Positions 33,532 to 42,264 of a stretch of DNA of 64,000 nucleotides are shown here, piece after piece; the first letter of the stretch is position 1; every line of letters starts with the position of its first letter. Source of the stretch: Pseudonocardia lacus (GTDB lineage: Bacteria; Actinomycetota; Actinomycetes; Mycobacteriales; Pseudonocardiaceae); the NCBI RefSeq assembly GCF_018531445.1, contig NZ_JAHDTH010000015.1, forward strand, positions 1-64,000, read 5' to 3'. Below the pieces are notes generated by a model. That model was not told the origin of the DNA. It saw nothing but the letters and a program-made list of their open reading frames with translations, and searched no databases. Position numbers and translations under genes: made by a program.

Positions 33532-34701
33532 TCAGGCCAGGTCGGGGATCAGCTCGCCGACGAGCCGGATGCTCCTCATCACCGCCTCGTGCGGGATGCC
33601 GCCGATCTGCTGCAGGCACATCATCCGGTCGATCCCCAGGTCGGCGTAGGCCCGCAGCTTCTTGCGGCAGGTCTCCGGGCTGCCGACGATCAGCGAGTCC
33701 TGGGCGCTCAGGACCGTGAAGACCTCGTCGTCCGACACCGCCTCGCCCTGCAGGATCCGGGCGATCAGCAGGTTCGCCTCGGTCGGCGCGTCGCGCACCT
33801 CGGAGCGCAGGAACTCGCCGGTGAGGCCGCCGCCGTCGGGGGCGGCCACGATCTCGGCGTGGCGCGCGGTGGCCCGCACGAACTCGCCGGCCGCCTCGAA
33901 GAAGGTCAGCGCCGTCACCGTGTACCAGGCCGCGGCCGCGGCGGCGCCGTTGCGCATGGCCTCCTCGTCGGTGTCGGCGCAGTGCACGAAGGTGAAGAAG
34001 CCGACCTGGTCGTTGACGAACGCCCCGACCGGGTCGGTGCACGCGGCCGCGGCCGCCCGGTACAGCTCGACCAGCCGGCCGGCGCGCTCCAGCGACTGCC
34101 ACATCGTGGTGCCCAGCACGCCGACCCCGCGCCGGCCCGCCTCCTCGAACGACGGCGGGGTCGCCGCCGCCTGCCACAACGGCGGGTGGGGCCGCTGCAG
34201 CGGCTTCGGGGAAATGGGGACGTCGTGGATGCGGTAGTGCTCGCTCTCGTAGGAGAAGCGCTCCGACGTCCACATCCGGGGCACCATTTCGAACGCCTGC
34301 CCGGTCTGGGCGCGGGCGTCGTCGGGCTCGATACCGAACAGGCGCCATTCCGGGATCGTCGAGCGGGTCAGGCCGAGCTCGACCCGGCCGCCGCTCAGGT
34401 GGTCCAGCGTGGCGGCCCGTTCAGCGATGCGGATGGGGTGGTTGAAGCGGCCCGGGGCGAGCACGGCCGAATGCCCGAGCCGGATCCGGCTGGTCCGCTG
34501 CGACAGGGCCGCGAGCATGAGTTCGGGCGCCGAGGAGAGGCTGAACTCCCCCGCACCGTGGTGCTCGACCTGCCACCAGCACCCGTAGCCGAGCTCGTCG
34601 GCGAGGACGGCCTGCTCGAGAGCCCGGGAGAACCGCAGCTGCTCGTGGCCCTCCGGCCACGGTCGGGGGTTCTGGATCTCGTTGAACAGGTCGATCTTCA
34701 T
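33532..34701 (-). CDS. LLM-class flavin-dependent oxidoreductase
   Basis: A 389-residue luciferase-like monooxygenase. LADELGYGCWWQVEHHGAGE, SRIRLGHSAVLAPGRFNHPI, DHLSGGRVELGLTRS and WQAAATPPSFEEAGRRGVGV are typical of the bacterial luciferase fold that binds FMN or F420. The C-terminal VGSPETCRKKLRAYADLGID is also a family feature. Such enzymes oxygenate small organics; the substrate is not evident. ATG at 34701 has GGAGG upstream. The HxlR gene further upstream in the same orientation may regulate it. Confidence 0.92.
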   Translation of the reverse strand: MKIDLFNEIQNPRPWPEGHEQLRFSRALEQAVLADELGYGCWWQVEHHGAGEFSLSSAPELMLAALSQRTSRIRLGHSAVLAPGRFNHPIRIAERAATLDHLSGGRVELGLTRSTIPEWRLFGIEPDDARAQTGQAFEMVPRMWTSERFSYESEHYRIHDVPISPKPLQRPHPPLWQAAATPPSFEEAGRRGVGVLGTTMWQSLERAGRLVELYRAAAAACTDPVGAFVNDQVGFFTFVHCADTDEEAMRNGAAAAAAWYTVTALTFFEAAGEFVRATARHAEIVAAPDGGGLTGEFLRSEVRDAPTEANLLIARILQGEAVSDDEVFTVLSAQDSLIVGSPETCRKKLRAYADLGIDRMMCLQQIGGIPHEAVMRSIRLVGELIPDLA

Positions 34702-34861
34702 CGGGCCTCCGCCGCTCGTCCTGCGAGCAATGAACCAGCGACCGCGGCGTCTCCGCCACAAAGTCGCACGCTCGGTCCACGGGCCGGAACGGCCGGTCAT
34801 CAATCGCGCGCGAACGGGGTCGACGGAAACACCATCGGGCGATTGCCGGCGGTTCGCCCCA

Positions 34862-34879
34862 GCCATTTCCCGGAATGGC
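34862..34879 (-). terminator. Short hairpin after the HxlR gene
   Basis: GCCATT-TCCCGG-AATGGC lies 10 bp beyond the HxlR-type stop. The six-pair stem has AT pairs near the loop. It is a weak candidate terminator in a 188-bp gap that shows nothing else convincing. Confidence 0.35.
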
Positions 34880-34889
34880 GTGGAACAGC

Positions 34890-35390
34890 TCAGGAGTCGG
34901 CCAGGACCCCCGGCGGGACGAGCGCGTCGCGCGTGCCCTTCCACGGCTTGACCCACGTCATGCGCTCGGGGACGAGGGGCTCGCCGCAGGCGCTGCACAC
35001 CTCCCCGCGCGCGGTCTCGCTGCCGCACGTCCGGTGGATCATCGCCATGTGCCCGCCACCGGCCGGCATCGCCGTGTGCCGCTCGCCCCACAGCGCGAGC
35101 AACTGCAGGACGGGCAGCAGCTCGGCCGCGGCCTCGGTGGCCGCGTAGCCCTGGCGCGTGCGCCCGCCGCTGTCGTAGTCGACGCGGACCAGCAGGCCGG
35201 CGTCGACCATGGCGTGCAGGCGGCGGCTGAGCACCGCCTCGGAGATGCCGAGACCGTCGCGCAGCGAGTCGAAGCGGCCGCGGCCGTGCAGCACGTCGCG
35301 GATGATCAGCAGGACCCAGCCGTCGCCGAGCACGTCCAGCGAGCGGCGGATCGGGCACATGTCGTCGGACCAGTCGGATCGCAGGGGCAT
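34890..35390 (-). CDS. HxlR-family regulator with zinc-knuckle tail
   Basis: A 166-residue winged-helix protein: CPIRRSLDVLGDGWVLLIIR, RGRFDSLRDGLGISEAVLSR and QGYAATEAAAELLPVLQLLA. The C-terminal extension carries CGSETARGEVCSACGEPLVP, a probable zinc site, as in the other HxlR protein of this window. ATG at 35390. It is divergent from the split MFS gene at 35465, and its promoter region has an AGC-ATATA-GCT palindrome near 35432-35442. It probably controls the MFS gene and possibly the monooxygenase. Confidence 0.9.
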   Translation of the reverse strand: MPLRSDWSDDMCPIRRSLDVLGDGWVLLIIRDVLHGRGRFDSLRDGLGISEAVLSRRLHAMVDAGLLVRVDYDSGGRTRQGYAATEAAAELLPVLQLLALWGERHTAMPAGGGHMAMIHRTCGSETARGEVCSACGEPLVPERMTWVKPWKGTRDALVPPGVLADS

Positions 35391-35464
35391 GGCCGTTCCC
35401 GTCAGCTCGTTCCTCGGTTAGGCTGCCGCGAGCATATAGCTTCGTTCAAGAAAGTCAGGAATCC

Positions 35465-36789
35465 ATGGCGTCACGGTCAGACGAGCGCGCACCCCACCGG
35501 TCCCGCGTCCACCCGGCGTGGTGGGTGGCGGCCGTCGCGTTCCTGGCGCTGCTGGGGGCCGCGGGCTTCCGCGGCGCACCCGGCGCCCTGATGGTGCCGC
35601 TGCACGACGAGTTCGGCTGGTCGACCAGCGTCATGTCACTGGCCGTGAGCATCAACCTGGTGCTCTTCGGGCTCGTCGCGCCCTTCGCCGCCGCCCTGAT
35701 GGACCGCTTCGGGATGCGCCGGGTCATCTCCGCGGCCCTGGTCCTGGTGGCGCTCGGCTCCGGCGGCAGCATCGTCATGACGGCCTCCTGGCAGCTGCTG
35801 GTGTTCTGGGGCCTGCTGATCGGCACCGGCACCGGGGCGATGGCGCTGGTGTTCGCGGCGACCATCGCCAACCGGTGGTTCGTCGAGCGCCGCGGCCTCG
35901 TCATGGGCGTGCTCACCGCCGGCTCGGCCACCGGGCAGCTGGTGATCCTGCCCCCGGTCGCCGCGCTCGCCGAGAACGTCGCTGGCGGGCGGCGTCGCTG
36001 GTCATCGCCGCGTCGGCGCTCGCCGTCGCGCCGCTGGTGTGGTGGATCGTCCGCGACTTCCCCGACGAGCGCGGCGTCCTGCCCTACGGCGCCGACCCGG
36101 CCACCTACGTCGCCCCGACGCGGGCCGTGGGCGGCGCGGTCCGGCGCGCCGTCGAGGGCCTGGCCTTCGCGTCCCGCCGGCGGGCGTTCTGGGCGCTGGC
36201 GGTCGCGTTCGCGATCTGCGGGGCGACCACCAACGGGCTCATCGGCATCCACTTCATCCCCTCGGCCCACGACCACGGGATGTCCGCCACCACCGCCGCC
36301 GGCCTGCTGGCCCTGGTGGGGATCTTCGACATCGCCGGCACGATCGCCTCCGGCTGGCTGACCGACAAGTTCGACCCGCGCAAGCTGCTGGTCGGCTACT
36401 ACACGTTCCGCGGCGTCGGCCTGCTCATACTGCCCTGGCTGCTGTCCGACGAGGTGCACCCGAGCATGGTCCTGTTCGTGGTCATCTACGGCCTCGACTG
36501 GGTCGCCACGGTCCCGCCGACCGCCGCCCTGTGCCGGGAGATCTTCGGCGAGCGCGGCACGATCGTCTTCGGCTGGGTGTTCGCCTCCCACCAGATCGGC
36601 GCCGCCGTCGCCGCGTTCGGCGCCGGCGTCATCCGCGACACCTTCGGCGCCTACACCTACGCCTGGTGGGGCGGGGCCGCGATGTGCGCGATCGCGGCCG
36701 CGCTGTCGGTGGTCGCGCGGGAGCACCGGCGCCGGCCCGGGAAGACCCCGGAGGCGACCAGGACGCCGGACGCGGGAGCGCGTTCGTGA
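35465..36789 (+). pseudogene. MFS transporter split by a frameshift
   Basis: The first frame (from ATG 35465) encodes six MFS helices: WWVAAVAFLALLGAAGFRG, motif-A-like MDRFGMRRV, and so on to LPPVAALAENV. Near 35978-35990 the homology continues only in another frame as WRAASLVIAASALAVAPLVW, then RAFWALAVAFAICGATTNGL through to a full C-terminal half ending at 36789. A single-base deletion in the helix 6/7 region explains it (a GGC TGG or similar expected). The combined product is about 440 residues, an OFA/monocarboxylate-like MFS. It may be a real pseudogene or a sequencing error. Confidence 0.85.
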
Positions 36790-36839
36790 CCGCTGACACG
36801 AGTTCCGGGTCAGGGCGGTGTACTCCTATCGTGTGAGCC

Positions 36840-38420
36840 ATGGTGGGGACGGGTAGGCACGCGGCTACCGGCCGTGGTCGACGTGCGCCGCGTCCCGCGC
36901 CGGGCGAGCACGGTCGCCGGCCCGCGCACCGGGCCGCCACCAGCACGGACGACGCCGGGCCGCGGACGGCGTCGGGTCGCCGCGTCCAGGTCGTCGGGGC
37001 GCTGCTCGGCGCGGTGGTCGGGGTCGTCGTCTGCTGGCTGATGCAGCGGGCGCTGGGCGACGACGCGCTGATCACCGTCAGCTACGCGCGGACGCTCGCG
37101 GAGTCCGGGACGTGGGGCGTGTTCCCCGGCATCACGGCGAACACCCAGACCAGCCCGCTGAACGCGTGGCTGCTGGCCGCCGGCATGGTGCTCGTCGACC
37201 AGCCGCTGCTGGTGGCGTCCGGGTTCGCGGTGCTGTGCCTGGCCGCGTGCGGGTGGCTCGCGGTGGGGCTCGCGCGTCGGGTGGGCGTCGCGCCCGCCGG
37301 GGGGTGGCTGACGGTCGCCGTCATCGCGACCTCGCCCGTGCTGTCCGCGACCATCGGCCTGGAGGCCTACCTGGGTGCCGCGGTCCTGCTGGGGCTCGCC
37401 CAGGCCGCGCTGGGCGGTCGCGTGGTCGTCACCGGGGTGCTGTGCGGGCTGGCCGTGCTCACCCGGCCCGACCTGGCCGTACCCGCCGCCGTCCTCGCGC
37501 TGGGCCTGCTCACGGCACCGAAGACCCGCTGGCGACGGGTCGGGGGGCTCGCGGCCGCCGCCGGGCTGGCCGCGCTGGTCGCGCTGCCCTGGCACGTCTG
37601 GTCGTGGTTCCACCTCGGCGGGGCGGTTCCGGACACGACGTGGGTACGCACCGACGACAGCTCGGGGCTCACGATCCTGCCCGCGGTGCTCGGGTGGCTG
37701 CGGGCCTTCCCCCTGGTGACGGGGGCGAGCGCGGTGCCCGTCGTGCTCGCCGTGGTGGCGGCCGTCGTCGCGGCCGTGCGCCCGCGGCGGCGCTGGGCGG
37801 TCGCGGTGCTGCTGCTCGTGGCGGCCGGGTGGGCGCACCTGGGCGCGCTCGAACTGATCGGCGCGCAGGGCGCCGGCTGGTACTACGGGCCGGCCGTGGC
37901 GTGCTCGGCCGCGGCGCTCGGCGTCGCCGTCGGCGCGGCGGGTCGGCCGGTGTTGGCGGGGGTGGGCAGCGGGGTCGTCGTGCTGGCGGCCTGCGCCGGG
38001 GTCGCGACGTCCGGGGCGCTGCCGTGGACGTCCGCGCCGCTCGTCGCGAACCTGGCCCTGACCTCGGAGTACGCCGCCGTCGCCGCGGAGCTGCCCGCGC
38101 TGACCGGCGGCGAGCCGATCAGCGGGCCCGGGGAGCTCGGCGCGCTGGCCTACTACGCGGCACCGGTCGCGACGCTGGACTTCCTCAGCGAACCGGCCCG
38201 CACCGACCGGGTCATGCGCGCCCGCGCCGCCGAGGGCGGGCTGCGCGCCGAGCTCATGCGGCTCAACGGGCTCCACCGCCGCAGCCCGCCGCCGATCGAC
38301 ACCCCGTGGAGCCTCGACTTCGTCGACCCCGCCGCGGCGACCGGGCGGGTGGTCCGGGTGTGGGAGGTCGAAGGGCCGCTGGGCGGGCGCAGCCCGCTGG
38401 TGCTGACGCACCGGGGCTGA
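36840..38420 (+). CDS. GT-C-like multi-span membrane glycosyltransferase
   Basis: The 526-residue protein has a basic N-terminus of about 45 residues, then 10-12 membrane helices and a C-terminal extracellular tail. The first loop contains GDDALITVSYARTLAESG and NTQTSPLNAWLLAAG, the Asp-Asp (or DD-x-x-I-T) first-loop motif of GT-C enzymes such as AftB-like arabinosyl- and mannosyltransferases that use polyprenyl-phosphate sugars. Acceptor and sugar are unknown. It converges on a secreted beta-helix gene, with a strong hairpin between them. Confidence 0.8.
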   Translation: MVGTGRHAATGRGRRAPRPAPGEHGRRPAHRAATSTDDAGPRTASGRRVQVVGALLGAVVGVVVCWLMQRALGDDALITVSYARTLAESGTWGVFPGITANTQTSPLNAWLLAAGMVLVDQPLLVASGFAVLCLAACGWLAVGLARRVGVAPAGGWLTVAVIATSPVLSATIGLEAYLGAAVLLGLAQAALGGRVVVTGVLCGLAVLTRPDLAVPAAVLALGLLTAPKTRWRRVGGLAAAAGLAALVALPWHVWSWFHLGGAVPDTTWVRTDDSSGLTILPAVLGWLRAFPLVTGASAVPVVLAVVAAVVAAVRPRRRWAVAVLLLVAAGWAHLGALELIGAQGAGWYYGPAVACSAAALGVAVGAAGRPVLAGVGSGVVVLAACAGVATSGALPWTSAPLVANLALTSEYAAVAAELPALTGGEPISGPGELGALAYYAAPVATLDFLSEPARTDRVMRARAAEGGLRAELMRLNGLHRRSPPPIDTPWSLDFVDPAAATGRVVRVWEVEGPLGGRSPLVLTHRG

Positions 38421-38430
38421 GACCGGCCCG

Positions 38431-38462
38431 GGTGCGGCACCCCGTGACCTGGGTGCCGCACC
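38431..38462. terminator. 12-bp hairpin between convergent genes
   Basis: GGTGCGGCACCC (38431-38442) and its perfect inverse (38451-38462) with an 8-nt loop lie between the GT-C stop and the beta-helix stop. It can serve as a bidirectional terminator. Confidence 0.75.
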
Positions 38463-38470
38463 GGACGGGG

Positions 38471-39604
38471 CTACAGGGTGCCGTCGTCGGCCAGGGTGCC
38501 GGAGGAGAGGGTGACGCCCTCGCCGACCTGGCGGGGGATGGTGACCTCGCTGACCAGGTTGCCGGTCGAGACGACCTCCAGGCTCTCCGCGCTGCCCCGC
38601 TGGTAGTCCAGGCCGATGCCCTCGCCGTTGCCGCGGATGGCGTTGCCGGTCACGCTCACGAACGCGTTCGCGTAGTTGCCGCGCACGTGCAGGAACGTGC
38701 CGCTGCCGTCGTTGAACTTGAAGATGCGGTTGCTGGAGATCGTGCTGGCCGCACCGCCCTGGACGGCGGCGTAGATGCCGTAGGTGCCGAAGTCCTCGAT
38801 GTAGTTGTCGTGCACCGAGGACCCGTAGAGCCGGTTCATGGCCAGCCCGGTCTCGCCGTCGACGCCGTAGATGTGGTTGCCGGTGATCAGCCAGCCGGCG
38901 GTGTTGTCCATCGAGACGCCGTCGCTGCCGGTCCCGGCGATGTAGTTGTCGGCGAGCTGCCAGTCGGTGACGCTGTTGCCCGGGTCGTCCACGTTGACGC
39001 CGTGGCGGCCCGACCGGTTGATCTGCATGCTGGCGATCCGGCCGTTGACCTGGGTGTTGGTCAACCGGGTGCCGTTGGCCGACACGCTGGTCACCCGGAC
39101 GCCGTCGCGGGCGCTTCCGTTGATCTCGATGTCCTCGACGGTCGTCTGCCAGGAGCGCAGCACGATCGAGTCGCCCGCGGTCGGGTTGTTCGCGACGTTG
39201 CCGTTGATCGTCAGCGTCCGCAGGGTGATCGGCAGGCCGGTGGTGGAGGAGTTGTCCACCCAGCTGTCGCTGGCGAAGATCGCCGGCAGGTTGGCCCCGT
39301 CGGCCTGCTTGATCTGCGTGCCGGTGCGGGAGCCGCCGCGGTAGGTGCGGTTGCCCAGCAGCTTGATCGTCTCGTTGACCAGGCACGGGCCGTTGAAGAC
39401 GATCTCGTCGCCGGGCTTGCTCGCCGCGATCCGGTTGTTGATGAGCCGGGCGTCCGTCAGCGTGTTGGTGCACGGCACCGTGCGCGTGGCCAGCACGGCC
39501 GGGGCCAGCGGCGCGTCCGGCGGCTGCGGCGGCGGAGGCTGCGCCGGCGAGAAGGAGAGCGTGGCGGCCACCGCGGCGGCGGCCAGGGCGATGAGGCTCT
39601 GCAC
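38471..39604 (-). CDS. Secreted right-handed beta-helix protein, paralogue 1
   Basis: A 377-residue exported protein: the signal peptide is about residues 1-20, followed by a Pro-rich linker (PAQPPPPQPPDAP). The rest is a parallel beta-helix with repeated N-G/N-x-I rungs such as GDEIVFNG, TLTINGN, VEDIEINGSARDGVRV, NHIYGVDGE and NYIEDFGTYGIYA. The fold is shared by pectin lyases and polysaccharide epimerases; no catalytic Asp trio is obvious. GTG at 39604 is preceded by AGGAG with an eight-base spacer, identical in the paralogue at 45530-46672. The partner is probably a cell-wall or exopolysaccharide glycan. Confidence 0.85.
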   Translation of the reverse strand: MQSLIALAAAAVAATLSFSPAQPPPPQPPDAPLAPAVLATRTVPCTNTLTDARLINNRIAASKPGDEIVFNGPCLVNETIKLLGNRTYRGGSRTGTQIKQADGANLPAIFASDSWVDNSSTTGLPITLRTLTINGNVANNPTAGDSIVLRSWQTTVEDIEINGSARDGVRVTSVSANGTRLTNTQVNGRIASMQINRSGRHGVNVDDPGNSVTDWQLADNYIAGTGSDGVSMDNTAGWLITGNHIYGVDGETGLAMNRLYGSSVHDNYIEDFGTYGIYAAVQGGAASTISSNRIFKFNDGSGTFLHVRGNYANAFVSVTGNAIRGNGEGIGLDYQRGSAESLEVVSTGNLVSEVTIPRQVGEGVTLSSGTLADDGTL

Positions 39605-39897
39605 GTTCGGTACTCCTGTCCGTTCGACTGCGCGCCCGTCGCCGGAGTGCGGCCCGACCGGTGAGCGCGCGTGCGCCATCACCGGGCGGGCGGGGAGCAG
39701 CCGGACCGGGGAGCGGGTGCCAGACGCCTCGATCGGATGTTCGTCGACGGGCGGACCCGCTCCTGACCGCCCGTCCGGCACCGCCGTCGACGAGCTCCTG
39801 CGCGGGCCCCACCCGTCGGTCCCCCGACACGACCGAGTGAAAGGCTGTCTACGTATCGTGACGGGCGGTCGCGGCGTTACCGGTTCGACACAGGGCC
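39605..39897 (-). other. Long leader region of beta-helix paralogue 1
   Basis: No ORF is supported on either strand. The promoter element shared with paralogue 2 lies at its far end (39847-39879), so the mRNA leader should be about 230-240 nt. The first 40 bases before the GTG, including TACCGAAC and the AGGAG, are almost identical in both paralogues. Confidence 0.6.
39847..39879 (-). promoter_or_regulatory. Shared upstream element of beta-helix paralogue 1
   Basis: On the minus strand this reads TAACGC, 15 bases, CGATACGTAGAC. The same two blocks occur upstream of paralogue 2 with a 14-base spacer. The CGATACGTAGAC block lies 243 bp before the GTG. The layout suggests -35 and -10 boxes of a dedicated sigma factor or an operator with a promoter. 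Confidence 0.6.
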
Positions 39898-39962
39898 CCG
39901 TCGAGAACGAACTTGTCGTGATCGACAGGGCGGGATTATAACGACAAGTTCGTTCTCGACGG
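39898..39962. repeat. 65-bp palindromic element, copy C
   Basis: Perfect 22-bp inverted arms (39898-39919 and 39941-39962) with a 21-nt loop. The outer arm is CCGTCGAGAACGA, continuing ACTTGTCGT. It lies just after the DUF2007 gene stop and before the promoter of the beta-helix gene. Confidence 0.92.
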
Positions 39963-39976
39963 TAGGGGCGGCCGGG

Positions 39977-40192
39977 TCAGCGGGGTGCGGTGCCGAGCAG
40001 GCCGGCGTCGACCAGGAGCCAGCGGGCGTCGTCGAGCCGGTCGTCGGGCACCAGCAGCCGGGGTTGCATCCCGCCCACCGCGAGGTCGCTGTCGTGACGG
40101 TCGGCCACGTGGTGATCGATGCCGGAACCGGCCAGCAGCGCCGAGGCGAAGCTCAACAGCACCTGGTCCGCGGTCCGCAACAGCTCCACCAT
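39977..40192 (-). CDS. DUF2007-type putative signal-transducing protein
   Basis: A 71-residue single-domain protein: MVELLRTADQVLLSFASALL, GIDHHVADRHDS, GMQPRLLVPDDRLDDARWLL. This is the full-length DUF2007 pattern, which resembles a PII-like small alpha/beta fold. In actinobacteria it commonly sits beside methyltransferase genes. It is divergent from a class I methyltransferase with a 77-bp gap. A role in regulation is suggested by the family name only. Confidence 0.85.
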   Translation of the reverse strand: MVELLRTADQVLLSFASALLAGSGIDHHVADRHDSDLAVGGMQPRLLVPDDRLDDARWLLVDAGLLGTAPR

Positions 40193-40269
40193 GACCCCGA
40201 CCGTACTGACGCGGCGGGTCCCTGTCGTGCGCCTTTACCGCGCCGACGCCGGCTTGACCTCACGTCGAC

Positions 40270-41025
40270 ATGAAGCACGAGGCTCCGGGCGTGCCCACTC
40301 CCCCTGCTTCCCTCGCCCGGCTCGACCTCGCCGACGCCCTGCCCGCCGCCGCCCGGCTGCGGGCGCGCTCCTACGACCTGCTCGCCGTCCCGCCCGGCGC
40401 GGCGGTGGTCGACGTCGGCTGCGGGTCCGGGCTCGCCGTCGCCGAACTCGTCGCGCGGGGCGTGCGCGCGATCGGCGTGGACCCCGATCCGGCGGTGCTC
40501 GCGGTGGCCGCCGGGCGCCGACCCGGCCACGACTTCCGCCGGTCCGACGCGTACGCGCTGCCGCTGGCGGACGGTGAGGTCGCCGGGTACCGGGCCGACA
40601 AGGTCTTCCACCTGCTCGACGACCCGGCCCGGGCGCTGGCCGAGGCCCGGCGCGTGCTGGCGCCCGGCGGTCGCGTCGTGCTGACCGGCCAGGACTGGGA
40701 CGCGATCGTCGTCGACTCCGACGACCCGGGGACGACGCGGGCCCTCCTGCGCGCTCGCGCGGACGCGATGCCGGCTCCGCGGTCCGCGCGCGCCTACCGC
40801 GCGACCCTGCTGGACAACGGGTTCACCGACGTCATGGTCGAGGCCCGGGTCAGCGTGTTCACCGACCCGGCGGTGGCGCTCCCGATGCTGGAGGGGTACG
40901 CGGGCGCGCCCGTCGAGGGGGCGGGCGCCTGGATGGACGAGCAGCGGCGGCGGGCGCGGGACGGGCGGGTGCTGGTCGCCGTCCCGGTGTTCCTGGCCGC
41001 GGCCACGGCACCGGGCGCGGTGTGA
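40270..41025 (+). CDS. Class I SAM-dependent methyltransferase
   Basis: The 251-residue enzyme has motif I VVDVGCGSGLAVAELVARG, the acidic end of strand 2 (AIGVDPDPAVL), motif II ALPLADGEVAGYRADKVFHL and motif III RRVLAPGGRVVLTGQDWD. These are typical of the Methyltransf_11/25 group. The N-terminus (ARLDLADALPAAARLRARSY) is a short helical cap. The acceptor is unknown. Divergent from the DUF2007 gene. Confidence 0.88.
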   Translation: MKHEAPGVPTPPASLARLDLADALPAAARLRARSYDLLAVPPGAAVVDVGCGSGLAVAELVARGVRAIGVDPDPAVLAVAAGRRPGHDFRRSDAYALPLADGEVAGYRADKVFHLLDDPARALAEARRVLAPGGRVVLTGQDWDAIVVDSDDPGTTRALLRARADAMPAPRSARAYRATLLDNGFTDVMVEARVSVFTDPAVALPMLEGYAGAPVEGAGAWMDEQRRRARDGRVLVAVPVFLAAATAPGAV

Positions 41026-41037
41026 GCGGGTCCAGCC

Positions 41038-41226
41038 TCACCGCGCCCTGGCGCGCACGGCCCGCACCAGCAGCCACACGCCGCCGACCAGGCACACCAG
41101 GCCGATCACCAGCCACAGCCGGGACCCGGTCATGAAGCTGCCACCCAGCAGGCCGGCGCCCTGCAGGGTCCAGACCGCGCCGACCAGGGCCAGGACCACG
41201 CCGAGGGCGGGGAGGAGGAAGCGCAT
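41038..41226 (-). CDS. Small two-helix membrane protein
   Basis: A 62-residue protein with two hydrophobic helices (residues 3-24 and 37-55) linked by LGGSFMTGSRLW, ending in RAVRARAR. The MRFLLPALGVVLALVGAVWT opening and GGSFMTG loop are shared by a common family of unannotated actinobacterial membrane proteins. Function unknown. It is separated from the DinB-like gene by 62 bp in the same orientation. Confidence 0.7.
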   Translation of the reverse strand: MRFLLPALGVVLALVGAVWTLQGAGLLGGSFMTGSRLWLVIGLVCLVGGVWLLVRAVRARAR

Positions 41227-41288
41227 CCCGCGATGATGCCCGCCCGGGCCCCATCGCCGCCGACCGGCGAGGAGCAACGCCGGCGGCG

Positions 41289-41762
41289 CTACCGGTCGAT
41301 CTCGCCGTCGATCTGCTCGCGGATGATGTCGGCGTGCCCGGCGTGCCGGGCGGTCTCCTGCAGGAGGTGCGCCAGCACCCAGCGCAGCGTCGGCGGATCG
41401 TCCTGCCCCGCGTTCCGGCAGGCGTCGTCGAGGTCCGCGGACTCGACGACGGAATCGACGCGCGCCCACCCCGCGCGGTACGCGTCGAGGGCGGCGGCCA
41501 CGGTGTCGTCCGGTCCGACGGCGTCGTCGGGGATCGCCGGGGCCTTGCCGGCGAAACGCTCCTCGACCCACCTCGACTCGACCCACGCCATGTGCCGGAC
41601 GAGCCGCAGCAGCGAGGTGCCGCTCGGGACGAGTGCGCGCCGGGCGTCCCATTCGTCCACCCCGTCCACCTGGCGGACCAGTGACTCCCGCTGGAGCTGG
41701 AGCAGGGCGCGGAGCACACGACGGTCGTCGCCGTCGACCCGAGGGGGTTCGCCATCGGCCAC
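41289..41762 (-). CDS. DinB/DUF664-family protein
   Basis: A 157-residue protein of the DinB four-helix bundle fold. RALLQLQRESLVRQVDGVDE, TSLLRLVRHMAWVESRWVEE with the first His, and LRWVLAHLLQETARHAGHAD with the HxxxxH-like metal triad (His in AHLLQETARHAGH). Family members are metal-dependent and include mycothiol-dependent transferases in actinobacteria. GTG at 41762. The exact substrate cannot be assigned. Confidence 0.88.
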   Translation of the reverse strand: MADGEPPRVDGDDRRVLRALLQLQRESLVRQVDGVDEWDARRALVPSGTSLLRLVRHMAWVESRWVEERFAGKAPAIPDDAVGPDDTVAAALDAYRAGWARVDSVVESADLDDACRNAGQDDPPTLRWVLAHLLQETARHAGHADIIREQIDGEIDR

Positions 41763-41839
41763 GGGTCGGACGCTACGCGCCCGCGCCGCCCACCGGGCCC
41801 CGTCGCGGGGATCGGGACGTGTTCACGCCCGGGAACGCG

Positions 41840-41869
41840 GACGCGCCCCCACCGTGGCGAGGGCGCGTC
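41840..41869 (-). terminator. Hairpin after the small membrane protein gene
   Basis: GACGCGCCC (41840-41848) and GGGCGCGTC (41861-41869) flank a 12-nt loop, about 20 bp beyond the stop of the 63-residue membrane ORF. Confidence 0.5.
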
Positions 41870-41887
41870 GGGAGCGGACCGGAATCG

Positions 41888-42079
41888 TCAGCGGACGGGG
41901 CGGCGGCGCGAGTAGCTGCGCACCTTCACCGGCCCGCCGCCGACGCCGCCGAGGTGCAGCGCCAGGCACAGCAGCCCGGCAAGCATCAGGACCTCGGCGG
42001 TGATGACCGAGAGGCTGAGCCCGAAGAGGGCGAAGAGCAGTGCGAGGCCGAACAGAACAGCGGAGATGATCGCGGTCAC
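41888..42079 (-). CDS. Small membrane protein
   Basis: A 63-residue protein with two overlapping hydrophobic helices (about residues 4-22 and 25-45) and a basic tail, VKVRSYSRRRPVR. GGGAGG lies eight bases before GTG at 42079, a strong initiation signal for this genome. No family is recognised. It is divergent from the amidase gene. Confidence 0.65.
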   Translation of the reverse strand: MTAIISAVLFGLALLFALFGLSLSVITAEVLMLAGLLCLALHLGGVGGGPVKVRSYSRRRPVR

Positions 42080-42196
42080 GGGTTTCCTCCCGGTCGAGGG
42101 CCACGACGGCCTGGGACGCTCGGGAGCTGAGTGCCCACTTCGCGCGACGCCGAATCACACTCCGTGAAACCCCGCCGGCCCCCGTCGCCCGGCCCG

Positions 42197-42226
42197 TTGA
42201 CAGGTTCTCCGCGGCGCTCCTACGTT
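42197..42226 (+). promoter_or_regulatory. Promoter of the amidase gene
   Basis: TTGACA (42197-42202) and TACGTT (42221-42226), spacer 18. The predicted start, near 42233, would leave a 32-nt leader with GAGGAGT ahead of the GTG. Confidence 0.6.
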
Positions 42227-42264
42227 CCGGCTGGTAGGCCCCCGCCTCGTCCCGAGGAGTCACC

